A stretch of DNA of 31,404 nt from UBA1151 sp963579925 (GTDB lineage Bacteria > Chloroflexota > Dehalococcoidia > Lucifugimonadales > Lucifugimonadaceae). Position 1 is the first letter of the stretch. Each line of letters starts with the position of its first letter. Under the pieces are notes generated by a model. It was not told the DNA's origin, made no database searches, and was given only the letters and a program-made list of their open reading frames with translations. Of the stretch, positions 1-7,408 are shown piece by piece. The position numbers were made by a program, and so were the translations under genes. The stretch is taken from positions 1 to 31,404 of the forward strand of contig CAUZJA010000008.1 in the NCBI GenBank assembly GCA_963579925.1, given 5' to 3'.

Positions 1-10
1 ATCACTGATA

Positions 11-976
11 GTGAATCTAAGCACGGCTCACATCACCAGCAACGTAAGCGCGGACATCATCGACGCGATTGGCAACACTCCGCTGGTTGATATATCTGGC
101 GTAAGTCCAAACCCAGAAGTGAAGATTTACGCCAAGCTTGAGGGCGCCAACCCATCGGGCAGCGTGAAAGACCGGGTCGCGCGCCAGATGATCCTTGCCG
201 CTGAGCGGGATGGCCTGCTGAAGCCCGGCGTCACGATTGTTGAGCCAACAAGCGGCAACACTGGCATCGCATTGGCGATGATCTGCCGGGTGCGCGGCTA
301 CAATTTGAGAGCTGTGATGCCGGAGTCGGTCAGTTCGGAGCGGGTGCAACTACTGAAGGCGTTTGGCGCTGAGGTAGTGTTTTCCGATGGTACAAAGGGC
401 ACTAACGAGTCCATTCTTGTCGCCAAGAAGATCGCCGAAGAGAATCCAGAAATCGTGCTGCTGTATCAGTACGGCAACGAAGCGAATCCCGGCGCTCACT
501 ACGAGACGACTGGCCCGGAGATAGTGCGTGATCTGCCTAACATCGATGCGTTTGTGGCGGGACTCGGTACGGGTGGCACGCTGATGGGCGTTGGCCGCGC
601 ATTGCGAGAGCACAACCCTGATATCAAAACCGTAGCCGTGGCGCCCCACCCCGATGAGGTAGTTCAAGGACTCCGCAGCATTGAGCACGGGTTTATTCCA
701 CCAATTTTGAAGCTTGAAGAGCTAGACGCCAGACTGATGATTGAGTCTGACGAGGCGCTCTTCTGGACCCGAGAGTTACTGTCGCAGACCGGCGTGTTTG
801 CAGGTTTTTCCTCCGGGGCAGTGGTTGCAGGCGCTCGCACGTGGGCTAAGCGGATGGACTCCGGGAAGATCGTGTGTCTGCTTGCGGACGGCGGCTGGAA
901 GTACATGTCCACGGGTCTTTTCGACCGCGATTACGAGGACATGAAGAAAGACGTAGAAGGCAAGATCTGGTGGTAA
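11..976 (+). CDS. cysteine synthase / PLP beta-family synthase
   Basis: Fold-type II PLP enzyme, expected to make L-cysteine from O-acetylserine (or a related acyl-serine) and sulfide in the cytoplasm. Lys53 in the SGSVKDR motif is the expected Schiff-base lysine. The TSGNTG loop at residues 79-84 binds the substrate carboxylate, and GTGGT at 186-190 is the PLP phosphate-binding loop. The AGFSSGA stretch near the C-terminus matches the cofactor-ring serine region. At 321 residues it has normal family length and looks intact. The start is a GTG at base 11; the frame stays open to the window edge, so an upstream start cannot be excluded. CysK, CysM and cystathionine beta-synthase catalytic domains are hard to separate by eye, so no symbol is given. 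Nothing downstream suggests a cysteine operon. Confidence 0.9.
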   Translation: MNLSTAHITSNVSADIIDAIGNTPLVDISGVSPNPEVKIYAKLEGANPSGSVKDRVARQMILAAERDGLLKPGVTIVEPTSGNTGIALAMICRVRGYNLRAVMPESVSSERVQLLKAFGAEVVFSDGTKGTNESILVAKKIAEENPEIVLLYQYGNEANPGAHYETTGPEIVRDLPNIDAFVAGLGTGGTLMGVGRALREHNPDIKTVAVAPHPDEVVQGLRSIEHGFIPPILKLEELDARLMIESDEALFWTRELLSQTGVFAGFSSGAVVAGARTWAKRMDSGKIVCLLADGGWKYMSTGLFDRDYEDMKKDVEGKIWW

Positions 977-1053
977 CCGCAGTAAACCTGGTACTGGATT
1001 TGCCAATCTCCTGATGTCGCGGTATGGGCTAACCTGTTAATCGGGAGTCTGCT

Positions 1054-1362
1054 GTGAATTGTCTCGTAGAAAACCATTCCTCTAAGCTTGAATCGTTGTG
1101 CAAGCAGTACAACGTAGTTCGCCTTGATCTTTTTGGCTCCGCAGCTAATGAAAATAGTTTGGCCGCAGACAGCGATTTGGACTTCTTGGTGGAGTTCGGG
1201 GCATTCACAACCGGTGGATACGCCGATGCCTATTTTGGGCTGCTGGAATCGCTGGAACGTCTGTTCAGTCGGCCGATAGACCTTGTCGTGGCATCAGCCA
1301 TCAAGAACCCCTACTTCCTCGAAAGTGTCGAGAGCACAAAATCCATTGTGTCTGCGGCTTGA
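1054..1362 (+). CDS. mntA: MntA-like minimal nucleotidyltransferase antitoxin
   Basis: Minimal nucleotidyltransferase of the DNA polymerase beta superfamily, 102 residues. The active-site signature is present: Gly28-Ser29 followed by Asp41-x-Asp43, with a likely third carboxylate at Asp76 (PIDLVV). In characterised HepT/MntA pairs this protein neutralises the HEPN toxin by AMPylating a tyrosine in the toxin's RX4HXY motif. The next gene encodes a HEPN protein with exactly that motif and overlaps the end of this one, so the pair assignment is strong. The start is GTG with a GGGAG ribosome binding site at 1043-1047. All key residues are retained, so the gene looks functional. Confidence 0.85.
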   Translation: MNCLVENHSSKLESLCKQYNVVRLDLFGSAANENSLAADSDLDFLVEFGAFTTGGYADAYFGLLESLERLFSRPIDLVVASAIKNPYFLESVESTKSIVSAA

Positions 1363-1693
1363 GGCTAAAAAGTACCTGTTCGATATCGATCGTGCAGCGG
1401 GGCTCATAGAGCAGTTCACTGACGGCGAAACGTTCGTCAACTATGAGTTCGACGACATGATGCGGTCGGCGGTCGAGCGGCAGTTTGAGGTGATCGGTGA
1501 GGCAATTTCAGAGTTAGCCCGTATCGAGCCTGAGATCGCAGCATCGATAAGTGAGCATCGCCGAATCATTGCGTTCCGAAACATCCTGATCCATGGATAC
1601 GCGGATGTAGATAGTCGGCTAGTTTGGGATGTGATCCAGACTCGGCTCAGTCAACTACGAACTGATGTAACCGGGCTCATTGAGTCGGAATAG
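1346..1693 (+). CDS. hepT: HepT-like HEPN ribonuclease toxin (DUF86)
   Basis: All-alpha HEPN-domain protein, about 115 residues from the chosen start. It carries the RX4HXY motif RNILIHGY (Arg78, His83, Tyr85), the RNase active site and AMPylation target of HepT toxins. Its likely role is a growth-arresting RNase held in check by the adjacent MntA-like enzyme. An ATG at 1283 is in frame, but using it would overlap mntA by 80 bases with no homologous extra sequence. The TTG at 1346, preceded by GAGAG around 1330-1334, gives a typical HEPN N-terminus (LEAKKYLFDI) and a 17-base overlap. GTG at 1325 is another option. Family and motif are clear; the exact start is not. Confidence 0.8.
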   Translation: MCLRLEAKKYLFDIDRAAGLIEQFTDGETFVNYEFDDMMRSAVERQFEVIGEAISELARIEPEIAASISEHRRIIAFRNILIHGYADVDSRLVWDVIQTRLSQLRTDVTGLIESE

Positions 1694-1790
1694 ACGTCAG
1701 GCCTGTCGATTCCCCGTTCTCCCATTCGTCGTGTAGACGAACACGTTAGATAATGCCGCGCAGTCGCGGACTTAGATTTGGGACCAACAG

Positions 1791-2156
1791 TTGCAGTACG
1801 TATTACTCATTTACCGGGACGAGAAGGTCGATCAGCAGCGCGATGAGGCTGAAATGCAGGAGTTGATGCAGTCCTACTTCGCCTTCACTGAGGAGATCAC
1901 GCAGTCCGGCCATATCAGCAGCGGGATCGCGCTACAGGATACGGACACCGCCACCACCGTCGCCGTGCGAGATGGCGAAACAGTGGCCAGCGACGGGCCG
2001 TTTGCAGAGACCAAGGAGCAGTTGGGTGGTCTCTACGTGATCAATGCAGACAACCTTGATGACGCTATAAAGATAGCGGCGAAGATTCCGCACGCTTCGA
2101 ATGGCGCGATTGAGGTGCGACCGGTAATCGAAATGCCAGAGATGCCCCAGTCATAA
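1791..2156 (+). CDS. YCII-related DGPF-domain protein
   Basis: Small (121 residues) ferredoxin-like-fold protein of the YCII/DGPF family. Visible features are the N-terminal MQYVLLIYRDE strand and the family motif DGPFAETKEQLGG. DGPF proteins are encoded beside ECF42-type sigma factors in many bacteria, and this window has such a sigma factor 1.5 kb downstream, so it is a plausible partner or target of that regulator. The biochemical function of the family is not established. The start is TTG with a weak GGGA upstream. It is followed 100 bases later by another small ferredoxin-like-fold protein on the same strand. Confidence 0.8.
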   Translation: MQYVLLIYRDEKVDQQRDEAEMQELMQSYFAFTEEITQSGHISSGIALQDTDTATTVAVRDGETVASDGPFAETKEQLGGLYVINADNLDDAIKIAAKIPHASNGAIEVRPVIEMPEMPQS

Positions 2157-2256
2157 ATCCGGGGTGTCGATTTCGAGAAAGCTCGTTCGTCGTATTGGTG
2201 AAGGGGTCGAAAACGGCACTCCTCGCCACATATCTCAGTAAGGAAAATGAACTGAT

Positions 2257-2538
2257 ATGACTATTCTCATAAACCGATTCGACGCAGTACCCGGCAAAGA
2301 GACGGAACTCCTAGCGACGGCGAAGGGTTGGAAGGACATGATCCTTGCAAACCCTGACTGCTCCGGCTTTGACATGTACACAGACCAGGATTCACCGACA
2401 TCCGTGGTGTTAATTGAGGAGTGGTCCTCCCGTGACGCCCATCAGGCGTTCATTGCCAGCATTTCGGAAGAGATGATGGCGGAGTCCATGAAGCTGATGA
2501 CGGGTATGCCCGATGGGACGTATTTGGATCAGGCGTAG
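2257..2538 (+). CDS. antibiotic biosynthesis monooxygenase (ABM) domain protein
   Basis: 93-residue protein with the dimeric alpha/beta-barrel ABM pattern: an N-terminal strand ILINRFDAVPGKE, a mid-protein strand SVVLIEEWSSRDAH, and a helix leading to the C-terminus. Family members include cofactor-free quinol monooxygenases and heme-degrading enzymes, but many are uncharacterised and no substrate can be assigned here. The start is ATG with an AGGAAA ribosome binding site at 2241-2246. It sits between the DGPF protein and a strong hairpin at 2565-2593, so the two small genes may share a transcript. Confidence 0.75.
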   Translation: MTILINRFDAVPGKETELLATAKGWKDMILANPDCSGFDMYTDQDSPTSVVLIEEWSSRDAHQAFIASISEEMMAESMKLMTGMPDGTYLDQA

Positions 2539-2564
2539 CGGATAGGCACGTTCAATGGTTGATG

Positions 2565-2593
2565 GTAGGGGCAGGTGTTAAACCTGCCCCTAC
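2565..2593. repeat. 12-bp perfect stem-loop, intergenic palindromic repeat
   Basis: Two perfect 12-base arms (GTAGGGGCAGGT and its complement) flank a 5-base loop in the gap between the + strand ABM gene and the convergent minus-strand oxidoreductase. There is no T-run of intrinsic-terminator quality on either side, so it may be a dispersed palindromic repeat that also serves as a bidirectional mRNA 3' end. Similar GC-rich palindromes are common in intergenic DNA of many environmental bacteria. Confidence 0.75.
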
Positions 2594-2679
2594 GAGTTTA
2601 ATTCGCGCTCTTGGTGGATGCCGGAATATCACCCTTCGATCGGCTCCGGAAGGCATTCCTCACGAGACTGGTGTCCGAC

Positions 2680-3609
2680 TTACAGGTTCGCTAGCTTTGC
2701 GAAGCTAATGGCTGCTTTCGCGGTGTCATCTTCTGTTGATTGGTCAATGGATAGGACGAGATAGTCGAGACCGACGTCCTGGTATTGATCGAGGTCATCT
2801 CGTATCTGCTGAGGATTACCACTGAGAGGTTTGCGTTGGCCGGCTTCATCCAACATTTCTCGCCCCAGGAGGAGAGTTGATCGGAGGGTTATTGCTACTT
2901 CCGACGCTGGTCGGTCTTCCGCTTCGCACAGTGCCTCAATGGCTTTTCTGGTGCTGGCGACTTCGGACGGAGTTTGCCCGATTCCGTGCCAGGCATCGCC
3001 GTGGCGTGCTGCTCGTCGCATTGCTGCTTTTGAGTTGCCGCCTATCCATATGGGTGGGTACGGCGTCTGCAACGGCCGAGGGAAGAATGTCATGCCCGCG
3101 GTGCTTGTGATCGAGCCGTCGTACTCCTCCCCCTTGCAAAGGGCTTTGAAGGCGCGGATGTGTTCATCGGTCACGCGTCCTCGCTCATCGAAATCTGCGT
3201 TCATGGTGGCGAATTCTTCTGGCATCCAACCGGTTCCAAACCCGGCGATGAGTCGGCCACCAGAGAGGACGTCCAAAGTAGTGAGCATTTTGGCGTTGAG
3301 TACGGGATGCCTGAACGGCAGGACAAGTACGCTCATCCCAACCTTGACGCGTGTTGTGGCGCCTGCGATGTAGCTGAGCGTGGTTACAGCTTCCAGAACG
3401 TTTTGCGCTGAGGGATCCGCTTTGCCGGGGCCGAACTGGTCCGAGTATCTGGCGGCCAGATCCTTTGGGTAAACGGTTCGATCGCTGATCCACACGGAGT
3501 CGAATCCAGCGTCTTCTGCGGTTTGGGCCATTCGTCGGACGTAGTCTGCTTGCGACTGGGGAGTGGTGGCGGGTGTGACGGATGTTGTTGCGGCGATTCC
3601 ATATTTCAT
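2680..3609 (-). CDS. LLM-class F420-dependent oxidoreductase
   Basis: Luciferase-like (bacterial luciferase superfamily) TIM-barrel flavin/F420 oxidoreductase of about 309 residues. Supporting motifs are the opening strand MKYGIA, EDAGFDSVWISDR, the family signature SGGRLIAGFGTGWMPEEF, and PPIWIGGNSKAAMRRAARHGDAWH near the C-terminal half. Together these match the F420-dependent LLM subgroup rather than FMN-reductase-coupled luciferases. The substrate is unknown. An in-frame ATG at 3627 would add six residues that do not resemble the family, so the ATG at 3609 is preferred. It is divergent from the sigma factor gene with about 90 bases between. Such paralogues are abundant in SAR202-type genomes. 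Confidence 0.85.
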   Translation of the reverse strand: MKYGIAATTSVTPATTPQSQADYVRRMAQTAEDAGFDSVWISDRTVYPKDLAARYSDQFGPGKADPSAQNVLEAVTTLSYIAGATTRVKVGMSVLVLPFRHPVLNAKMLTTLDVLSGGRLIAGFGTGWMPEEFATMNADFDERGRVTDEHIRAFKALCKGEEYDGSITSTAGMTFFPRPLQTPYPPIWIGGNSKAAMRRAARHGDAWHGIGQTPSEVASTRKAIEALCEAEDRPASEVAITLRSTLLLGREMLDEAGQRKPLSGNPQQIRDDLDQYQDVGLDYLVLSIDQSTEDDTAKAAISFAKLANL

Positions 3610-3688
3610 GCGCAAAGGATGCCACATTTACGGCGATGATGGCGCGGCGACCGGACGCAGACGGCTCTGCGGTATGTCAGCGTCAGGC

Positions 3689-3694
3689 TAGACT
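3689..3694 (+). promoter_or_regulatory. putative -10 element (TAGACT) for a leaderless sigma-factor transcript
   Basis: A TANNNT hexamer ends six bases before the ATG of the ECF sigma gene, so transcription would begin at or next to the start codon. No Shine-Dalgarno sequence is visible. The histidine phosphatase gene shows the same spacing, which suggests leaderless initiation. No clear -35 element is seen, so this remains tentative. Confidence 0.35.
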
Positions 3695-3700
3695 TGCGGA

Positions 3701-4964
3701 ATGGGTGAGGCATCAGCGGCAAGTACAACGCCGATTGAGCAGACTTTCCGAGAAGAGTCGGGCAAGATTGTTGCGAATCTGATTCGGGTGTTTGGCGATT
3801 TTGATCTTGCTGAGGACTCGGTGCAGGAGGCGTTTGAGGTTGCTCTTGAGAAGTGGCCGGTGGATGGCTATCCGGACAATCCCGCGGCTTGGATCACTAC
3901 TACGGCACGCAGACGGGCGATCGACAAACTACGCCGTCGCAAGGTCTACGACGAGAAGTCGGCCGTCATGGAGGCATTTCAAGGCGAAGCATCGGTTCCA
4001 ACTATGCCGGACGATGATGGTGAGGCTCTCTACGATGACCGGTTGCGGCTGATTTTCACTTGCTGCCACCCTGCTCTGGCGCGGGAGGCTCAGGTTGCGC
4101 TGACGTTGAAGACGCTGAGTGGGTTGACGACTCCGGAGGTGGCGAGCGCGTTCCTGGTGCCGGAGCCGACTATGGCGCAGCGGATTGTGCGGGCCAAACG
4201 CAAGATCAAGCAGGCGGCGATTCCCTACCGGGTTCCACCGGATGAGGAGCTGCCGCCGCGACTCTCGTCGGTGCTTGCGGTGCTGTATCTGGTGTTCAAC
4301 GAGGGTTACGGTGCCTCGGCTGGTGACTCGCTGATTCGGCAGGAGTTGTGCGAGGAGGCGATTCGGCTGACTCGTGTGTTGGCGTCGCTGATGTCGGATC
4401 AGCCAGAGGTGAAGGGTCTTCTGGCGCTGATGCTGTTGCAGGATTCCCGGCGTGAGGCTCGTACCGATGCTTCGGGCGATATTGTGCTGCTTGAGGCACA
4501 GGATCGATCTGCGTGGAATCGCGAGCAGATTGCGGCGGGGCAGGTGCTGGTTCAGGAGGCGCTGACCGCAGGTGCAGTTAGTCAGTACCAGTTCCAGGCG
4601 GCGATTGCGGCGGTGCACAGCGAAGCTGCTGCTGCTGAAGAGACGGACTGGCCGCAGATTGCGGCGCTGTATAGAGGGCTTGAACGGCTGGTGCCTAGCC
4701 CGGTGGTACGACTGAACATGGCTGTGGCGCACGCGATGGCGGATGGGCCAGATGCAGGACTGAAGCTAATGGACGAGCTTGGTCTGGGGGAACAACTGGC
4801 GGAGTACCCACCTGTATCACGCTGCCAGGGCTGATCTGTTCCGGCGGCTACAGCAGCCATTAGCTGCGATTGAGGCGTATGAGGCGGCGTTGGAGTTGGT
4901 TACGAACGCGCCGGAGAGGCGCTATTTGCTGGGCCGGCTCGAGGAGATGCGAGGGCTGGCGTAG
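3701..4964 (+). CDS. ECF42-type RNA polymerase sigma factor, apparent +1 frameshift
   Basis: Sigma-70 family extracytoplasmic-function factor of the type with a long C-terminal extension (ECF42/DUF6596). Region 2 spans about residues 12-75 (EDSVQEAFEVALEKW, then PAAWITTTARRRAIDKLRRR). Region 4 is about 125-165 (SGLTTPEVASAFLVPEPTMAQR). The helical extension contains VLAVLYLVFNEGYGAS. The open frame from 3701 stops at 4834 after the sequence EQLAEY. The missing conserved C-terminus (HLYHAARADLFRR ... ERRYLLGRLEEMRG) continues in the next frame to 4964. Removing one C from the CCC at 4807-4809 joins them into a 420-residue protein of normal length. This could be a real mutation or a one-base consensus error. 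Regulatory targets probably include the DGPF protein at 1791. Confidence 0.85.
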
Positions 4965-4966
4965 TA

Positions 4967-4981
4967 CGGGCTTCCAGCCCG
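4967..4981. repeat. short hairpin after sigma factor gene
   Basis: CGGGCT and AGCCCG arms (6 bp) close a three-base loop immediately after the restored stop codon of the sigma factor gene at 4962-4964. It lacks a T-tract, so it is a weak terminator candidate or a fragment of a dispersed GC-rich palindrome. Its position directly behind the restored reading frame mildly supports 4964 as the true gene end. Confidence 0.4.
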
Positions 4982-5087
4982 CGCGAGTTGCTCCGATGAG
5001 TGCGCCGCTTCCGAAATCCGCGTGACAGATCGCATAGACAGAGATGCTGCTGCTACGCAGGGTTTTGTGGCGATCGTGTTCTTCCAA

Positions 5088-5093
5088 TATGAT
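5088..5093 (+). promoter_or_regulatory. putative -10 element (TATGAT) for leaderless histidine phosphatase
   Basis: TATGAT ends six bases before the ATG at 5100, the same geometry as at the sigma factor gene. No ribosome binding site precedes that ATG, so a leaderless transcript would explain the arrangement and supports 5100 over the upstream GTG. No -35 box is recognisable. Confidence 0.35.
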
Positions 5094-5099
5094 TGGCTG

Positions 5100-5699
5100 A
5101 TGCCAGACATTCACACACTTCATCTCGTTCGACACGGCCAGACCGTTGGCGCCAGCAAGGCTTACGTTGGGGACCCACCTTTGACTCCGCTTGGGGAGCG
5201 GCAGGCGGAGTTTGCATCAGAAGAGCTGATTGCCCGGGGAGTGACTTCGATCATGAGTAGTCCGCTGTTCCGGGCGCAGCAGACGGCGCTCCCTCTGGTT
5301 GGCGCGATTGGGTCGTCTGCCAGGGTGGTGCCGGGATTGCGTGAGATCGATCTGGGCGACTATCCCGGTGATGAGGCGGCAGGGCGCGACCGGCCGAGAG
5401 TCGATTTCGGCGAATGGGGTGGCGATCACGGTGCTGATTTCAGTCGCAATGCGATAGGTGGATTCGAGCATGTGCTGGCCGAGATACGAGGCGATCAGCA
5501 CACGGATATTGCCGTTATTGCTCACGGTGGGACCATCAACGTAATCCTCGACCATGTGGCTGGAATTCCCTGGGATGGGTACATGCGCCATCTGCTGTTT
5601 AACTGCGGCATCTCAACGCTGGAAGTGACTGCCGACTCCGTGTCGATTGTTACGGCGAATGTGGTCAAGCATCTGCCGGAAGATGTGATTACGAATTAG
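5100..5699 (+). CDS. histidine phosphatase family protein
   Basis: Phosphoglycerate-mutase-like histidine phosphatase, 199 residues from the chosen start. The catalytic RHG motif is at residues 11-13 (LVRHGQT, His12 the phospho-acceptor). The second histidine lies in IAHGGTINV in the C-terminal half, and LTPLGERQAEF and SSPLFRAQQTA are the usual conserved segments. The substrate is not predictable; relatives hydrolyse small phosphoesters. A GTG at 5022 is in frame, but the 26 extra residues do not look like family sequence, while the ATG at 5100 begins just before the first beta strand. It lies downstream of the sigma factor on the same strand, but a separate promoter is likely. Confidence 0.85.
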   Translation: MPDIHTLHLVRHGQTVGASKAYVGDPPLTPLGERQAEFASEELIARGVTSIMSSPLFRAQQTALPLVGAIGSSARVVPGLREIDLGDYPGDEAAGRDRPRVDFGEWGGDHGADFSRNAIGGFEHVLAEIRGDQHTDIAVIAHGGTINVILDHVAGIPWDGYMRHLLFNCGISTLEVTADSVSIVTANVVKHLPEDVITN

Positions 5700-5760
5700 C
5701 GCGCTTTGGTAGCGTGGCCTGCGATAACCGGGGGCCTCTGTAAATCGATCCAATCTGCCG

Positions 5761-6006
5761 TCAGTTCTCGGTAATCACATCAATCCCGACTAGCAGTGCT
5801 TCCGCGTCGATCCCACCATCGCGTATCCACTCGGCCCGGCTCTCCCGCAATTCGGTCTCTAATACTTCGTCCTCCTAGGATTCCAGCAACTCTCGGATCG
5901 CGGAGATGACAATATCCTTTGGTGCACACCCGTCCTTAATTGCAGCGGCTTTCAATGCGGCGAAAACCTCTTCGTCGTCGACTGTTATTGTCATTCGTAC
6001 TGGCAT
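5761..6006 (-). pseudogene. ribbon-helix-helix antitoxin relic with in-frame amber codon
   Basis: Reading the minus strand from ATG at 6006 gives MPVRMTITVDDEEVFAALK and on to IREL LES, then TAG at 5877-5875, then in the same frame EDEVLETELRESRAEWIRDGG to a TGA at 5761. The first part is a ribbon-helix-helix DNA-binding domain (strand MTITV, two helices). The second part matches the acidic toxin-wrapping tail typical of such antitoxins, where a Gln or Trp often occupies the position of the TAG. The full reading would be 81 residues. No toxin gene follows: only about 60 bases separate it from the convergent phosphatase gene. It is probably an orphaned, broken antitoxin, though the 43-residue DNA-binding half could still be expressed. 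Confidence 0.6.
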
Positions 6007-6086
6007 GTGGACACCTTCATAACTTGCGGCAGCGCGTCTACATTACGCCGTACTGCCAGCCGACCATCGCCACTGTGCCTTTTGCG

Positions 6087-6095
6087 TGCTACATT
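6087..6095 (+). promoter_or_regulatory. possible extended -10 promoter of dinB
   Basis: TGC followed by TACATT forms an extended -10 element 19 bases before the dinB ATG, with AGAGG (6103-6107) as ribosome binding site in between. The predicted leader would be only about a dozen bases. No recognisable SOS (LexA) palindrome was found next to it. Confidence 0.3.
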
Positions 6096-6114
6096 CGGGA
6101 GTAGAGGCTGCGGT

Positions 6115-7281
6115 ATGGAGCACACGATATTTCATGTTGATCTGGATGCGTTTTTTGTTGCGGTGGAGCGCGTCCTTGATCCAAGCCTGATTGGCAAACC
6201 TGTTGTGGTTGGCGGGTCTGGCAATCGGGGTGTTGTCGCGTGCGCCTCGTACGAGGCTCGTAAGTTTGGTGTGCATTCTGCGATGCCGGGTGTGATCGCC
6301 AAGCGACTGTGCCCACAGGCGATATTTGTCAGCGGCAAACATGATGTGTACGGCAAGTACTCGAAGCAGTTCATGTCGATACTGCGTGAGCACTCCCCTA
6401 TCGTTCAGCCTGTGAGCGTGGATGAGGCGTACATCGACATGACTGGTACGCATGCCATCTTTGGGCCGCCTGTGGACGCGGCTGAGCGGATTCGCTCCAT
6501 GGTCAATGCTGAGTTGCAGATCACGGCGTCCATCGGCATTGGTGCCAACAAGTTGATCGCCAAGGTTGCGTCAGATGTTGCGAAGCCAGACGGCGTAAAG
6601 CTGGTTCCGGAGGATCAGTCTGCGGCGTTCCTCGCGCCGTTGAAGGTGCGTGATCTTCCCGGGTTGGGGCCCAAAGCCGAAGAGGCGTTGACGTTACTTG
6701 GGATCACGACCATCGGGCAGCTGGCATCGCATCCCGTTGGGCCGTTGCGGCGCGCACTGGGACCGAATCATGCTGGTTCGCTGCAGTTGCGTGCACGTGG
6801 ATTCGGCTCGATCGATCTGGAATCAAAAGCCAAATCACACACGATTAGCGCGGAGTCTACGTTTAGTGATGACACCGAGGACATGGAGTTCCTTACGGGC
6901 AAGATTCGCGATCTATCGGAACGTGTTGGAGCGCGACTGCGCAAAAGCGAGAAGTATGCGCGCACGGTGACGCTGAAGTTGCGGTATCACGATTTCGAGA
7001 CGATCTCGCGACAGATGACGATCACTGCGGGGGATGGCGATATCGCGATCTATGAAGCGTCGAAGGAATTACTGGAAACGGCGTTGCGAAACCGCAAGGC
7101 ACGGGTTCGGCTTCTGGGTGTCGGCATTGGCAATATCACAGAGCGAATTGGGCAGTTGTCATTGCTCGATCAGAGTGGGGTGCCGAGCGGGGAGTTGGAC
7201 TCTACTCTAAGTTCAACGGTTGATTCGATTAGGGACCGATTTGGTGCATCCGCGATTAGCAGGGGCAAATCGGGGGGTTAG
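6115..7281 (+). CDS. dinB: DNA polymerase IV (Y-family translesion polymerase)
   Basis: Error-prone Y-family polymerase that bypasses damaged template bases. Catalytic carboxylates are at the canonical places: Asp9 in FHVDLDAFF, and Asp103-Glu104 in VSVDEAYIDM. The palm signature SIGIGANKLIAKVASD and the helix-hairpin-helix DLPGLGPKAEEAL follow, then the little-finger domain. Residues 347-351 (QLSLL) near the C-terminus resemble a beta-clamp-binding peptide, as expected for recruitment to replication forks. The ATG at 6115 has an AGAGG ribosome binding site seven bases upstream. An in-frame ATG at 6007 would add 36 residues unrelated to the family and is rejected. Length 388 residues, complete. 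Confidence 0.95.
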   Translation: MEHTIFHVDLDAFFVAVERVLDPSLIGKPVVVGGSGNRGVVACASYEARKFGVHSAMPGVIAKRLCPQAIFVSGKHDVYGKYSKQFMSILREHSPIVQPVSVDEAYIDMTGTHAIFGPPVDAAERIRSMVNAELQITASIGIGANKLIAKVASDVAKPDGVKLVPEDQSAAFLAPLKVRDLPGLGPKAEEALTLLGITTIGQLASHPVGPLRRALGPNHAGSLQLRARGFGSIDLESKAKSHTISAESTFSDDTEDMEFLTGKIRDLSERVGARLRKSEKYARTVTLKLRYHDFETISRQMTITAGDGDIAIYEASKELLETALRNRKARVRLLGVGIGNITERIGQLSLLDQSGVPSGELDSTLSSTVDSIRDRFGASAISRGKSGG

Positions 7282-7307
7282 AGGGCTGCAAAAGCGTCCA
7301 CACCGTT

Positions 7308-7316
7308 TGCTATACT
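7308..7316 (+). promoter_or_regulatory. extended -10 promoter of the tRNA pair
   Basis: TGC followed by TATACT forms an extended -10 element 12 bases before the tRNA-Gln 5' end, correctly placed for a transcript starting just upstream of the tRNA. A -35 box is not convincing, which is compatible with an extended -10 promoter. Confidence 0.55.
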
Positions 7317-7327
7317 CAAATTAGCAA

Positions 7328-7401
7328 TGGCGATTCGTCCAGTGGTAGGACGACGGCCTCTGGAGCCGTAAACCTAGGTTCGAATCCTAGATCGCCAGCC
7401 A
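7328..7401 (+). tRNA. tRNA-Gln (anticodon CTG)
   Basis: A complete cloverleaf can be folded by hand. The 7-bp acceptor pairs TGGCGAT with ATCGCCA. The D arm is GTCC/GGAC, the anticodon stem ACGGC/GCCGT with loop CTCTGGA, and the T arm CTAGG/CCTAG with TTCGAAT. The anticodon is CTG, reading CAG (Gln). The weak U1-A72 pair and G73 discriminator are glutamine identity elements. The CCA end is encoded at 7399-7401. Only seven bases separate it from the next tRNA, so they are co-transcribed. Confidence 0.95.
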
Positions 7402-7408
7402 TAAAATT

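Noticed and set aside
3929..4732. Long minus-strand open frame antisense to the sigma factor
   Set aside because: It is His/Arg/Gln-rich shadow sequence created by codon bias of the sigma gene and matches no family.
6007..6114. Upstream ATG extension of dinB
   Set aside because: The 36 extra residues are unlike any polymerase IV N-terminus, and the ATG at 6115 has a proper ribosome binding site and places the catalytic Asp at position 9.
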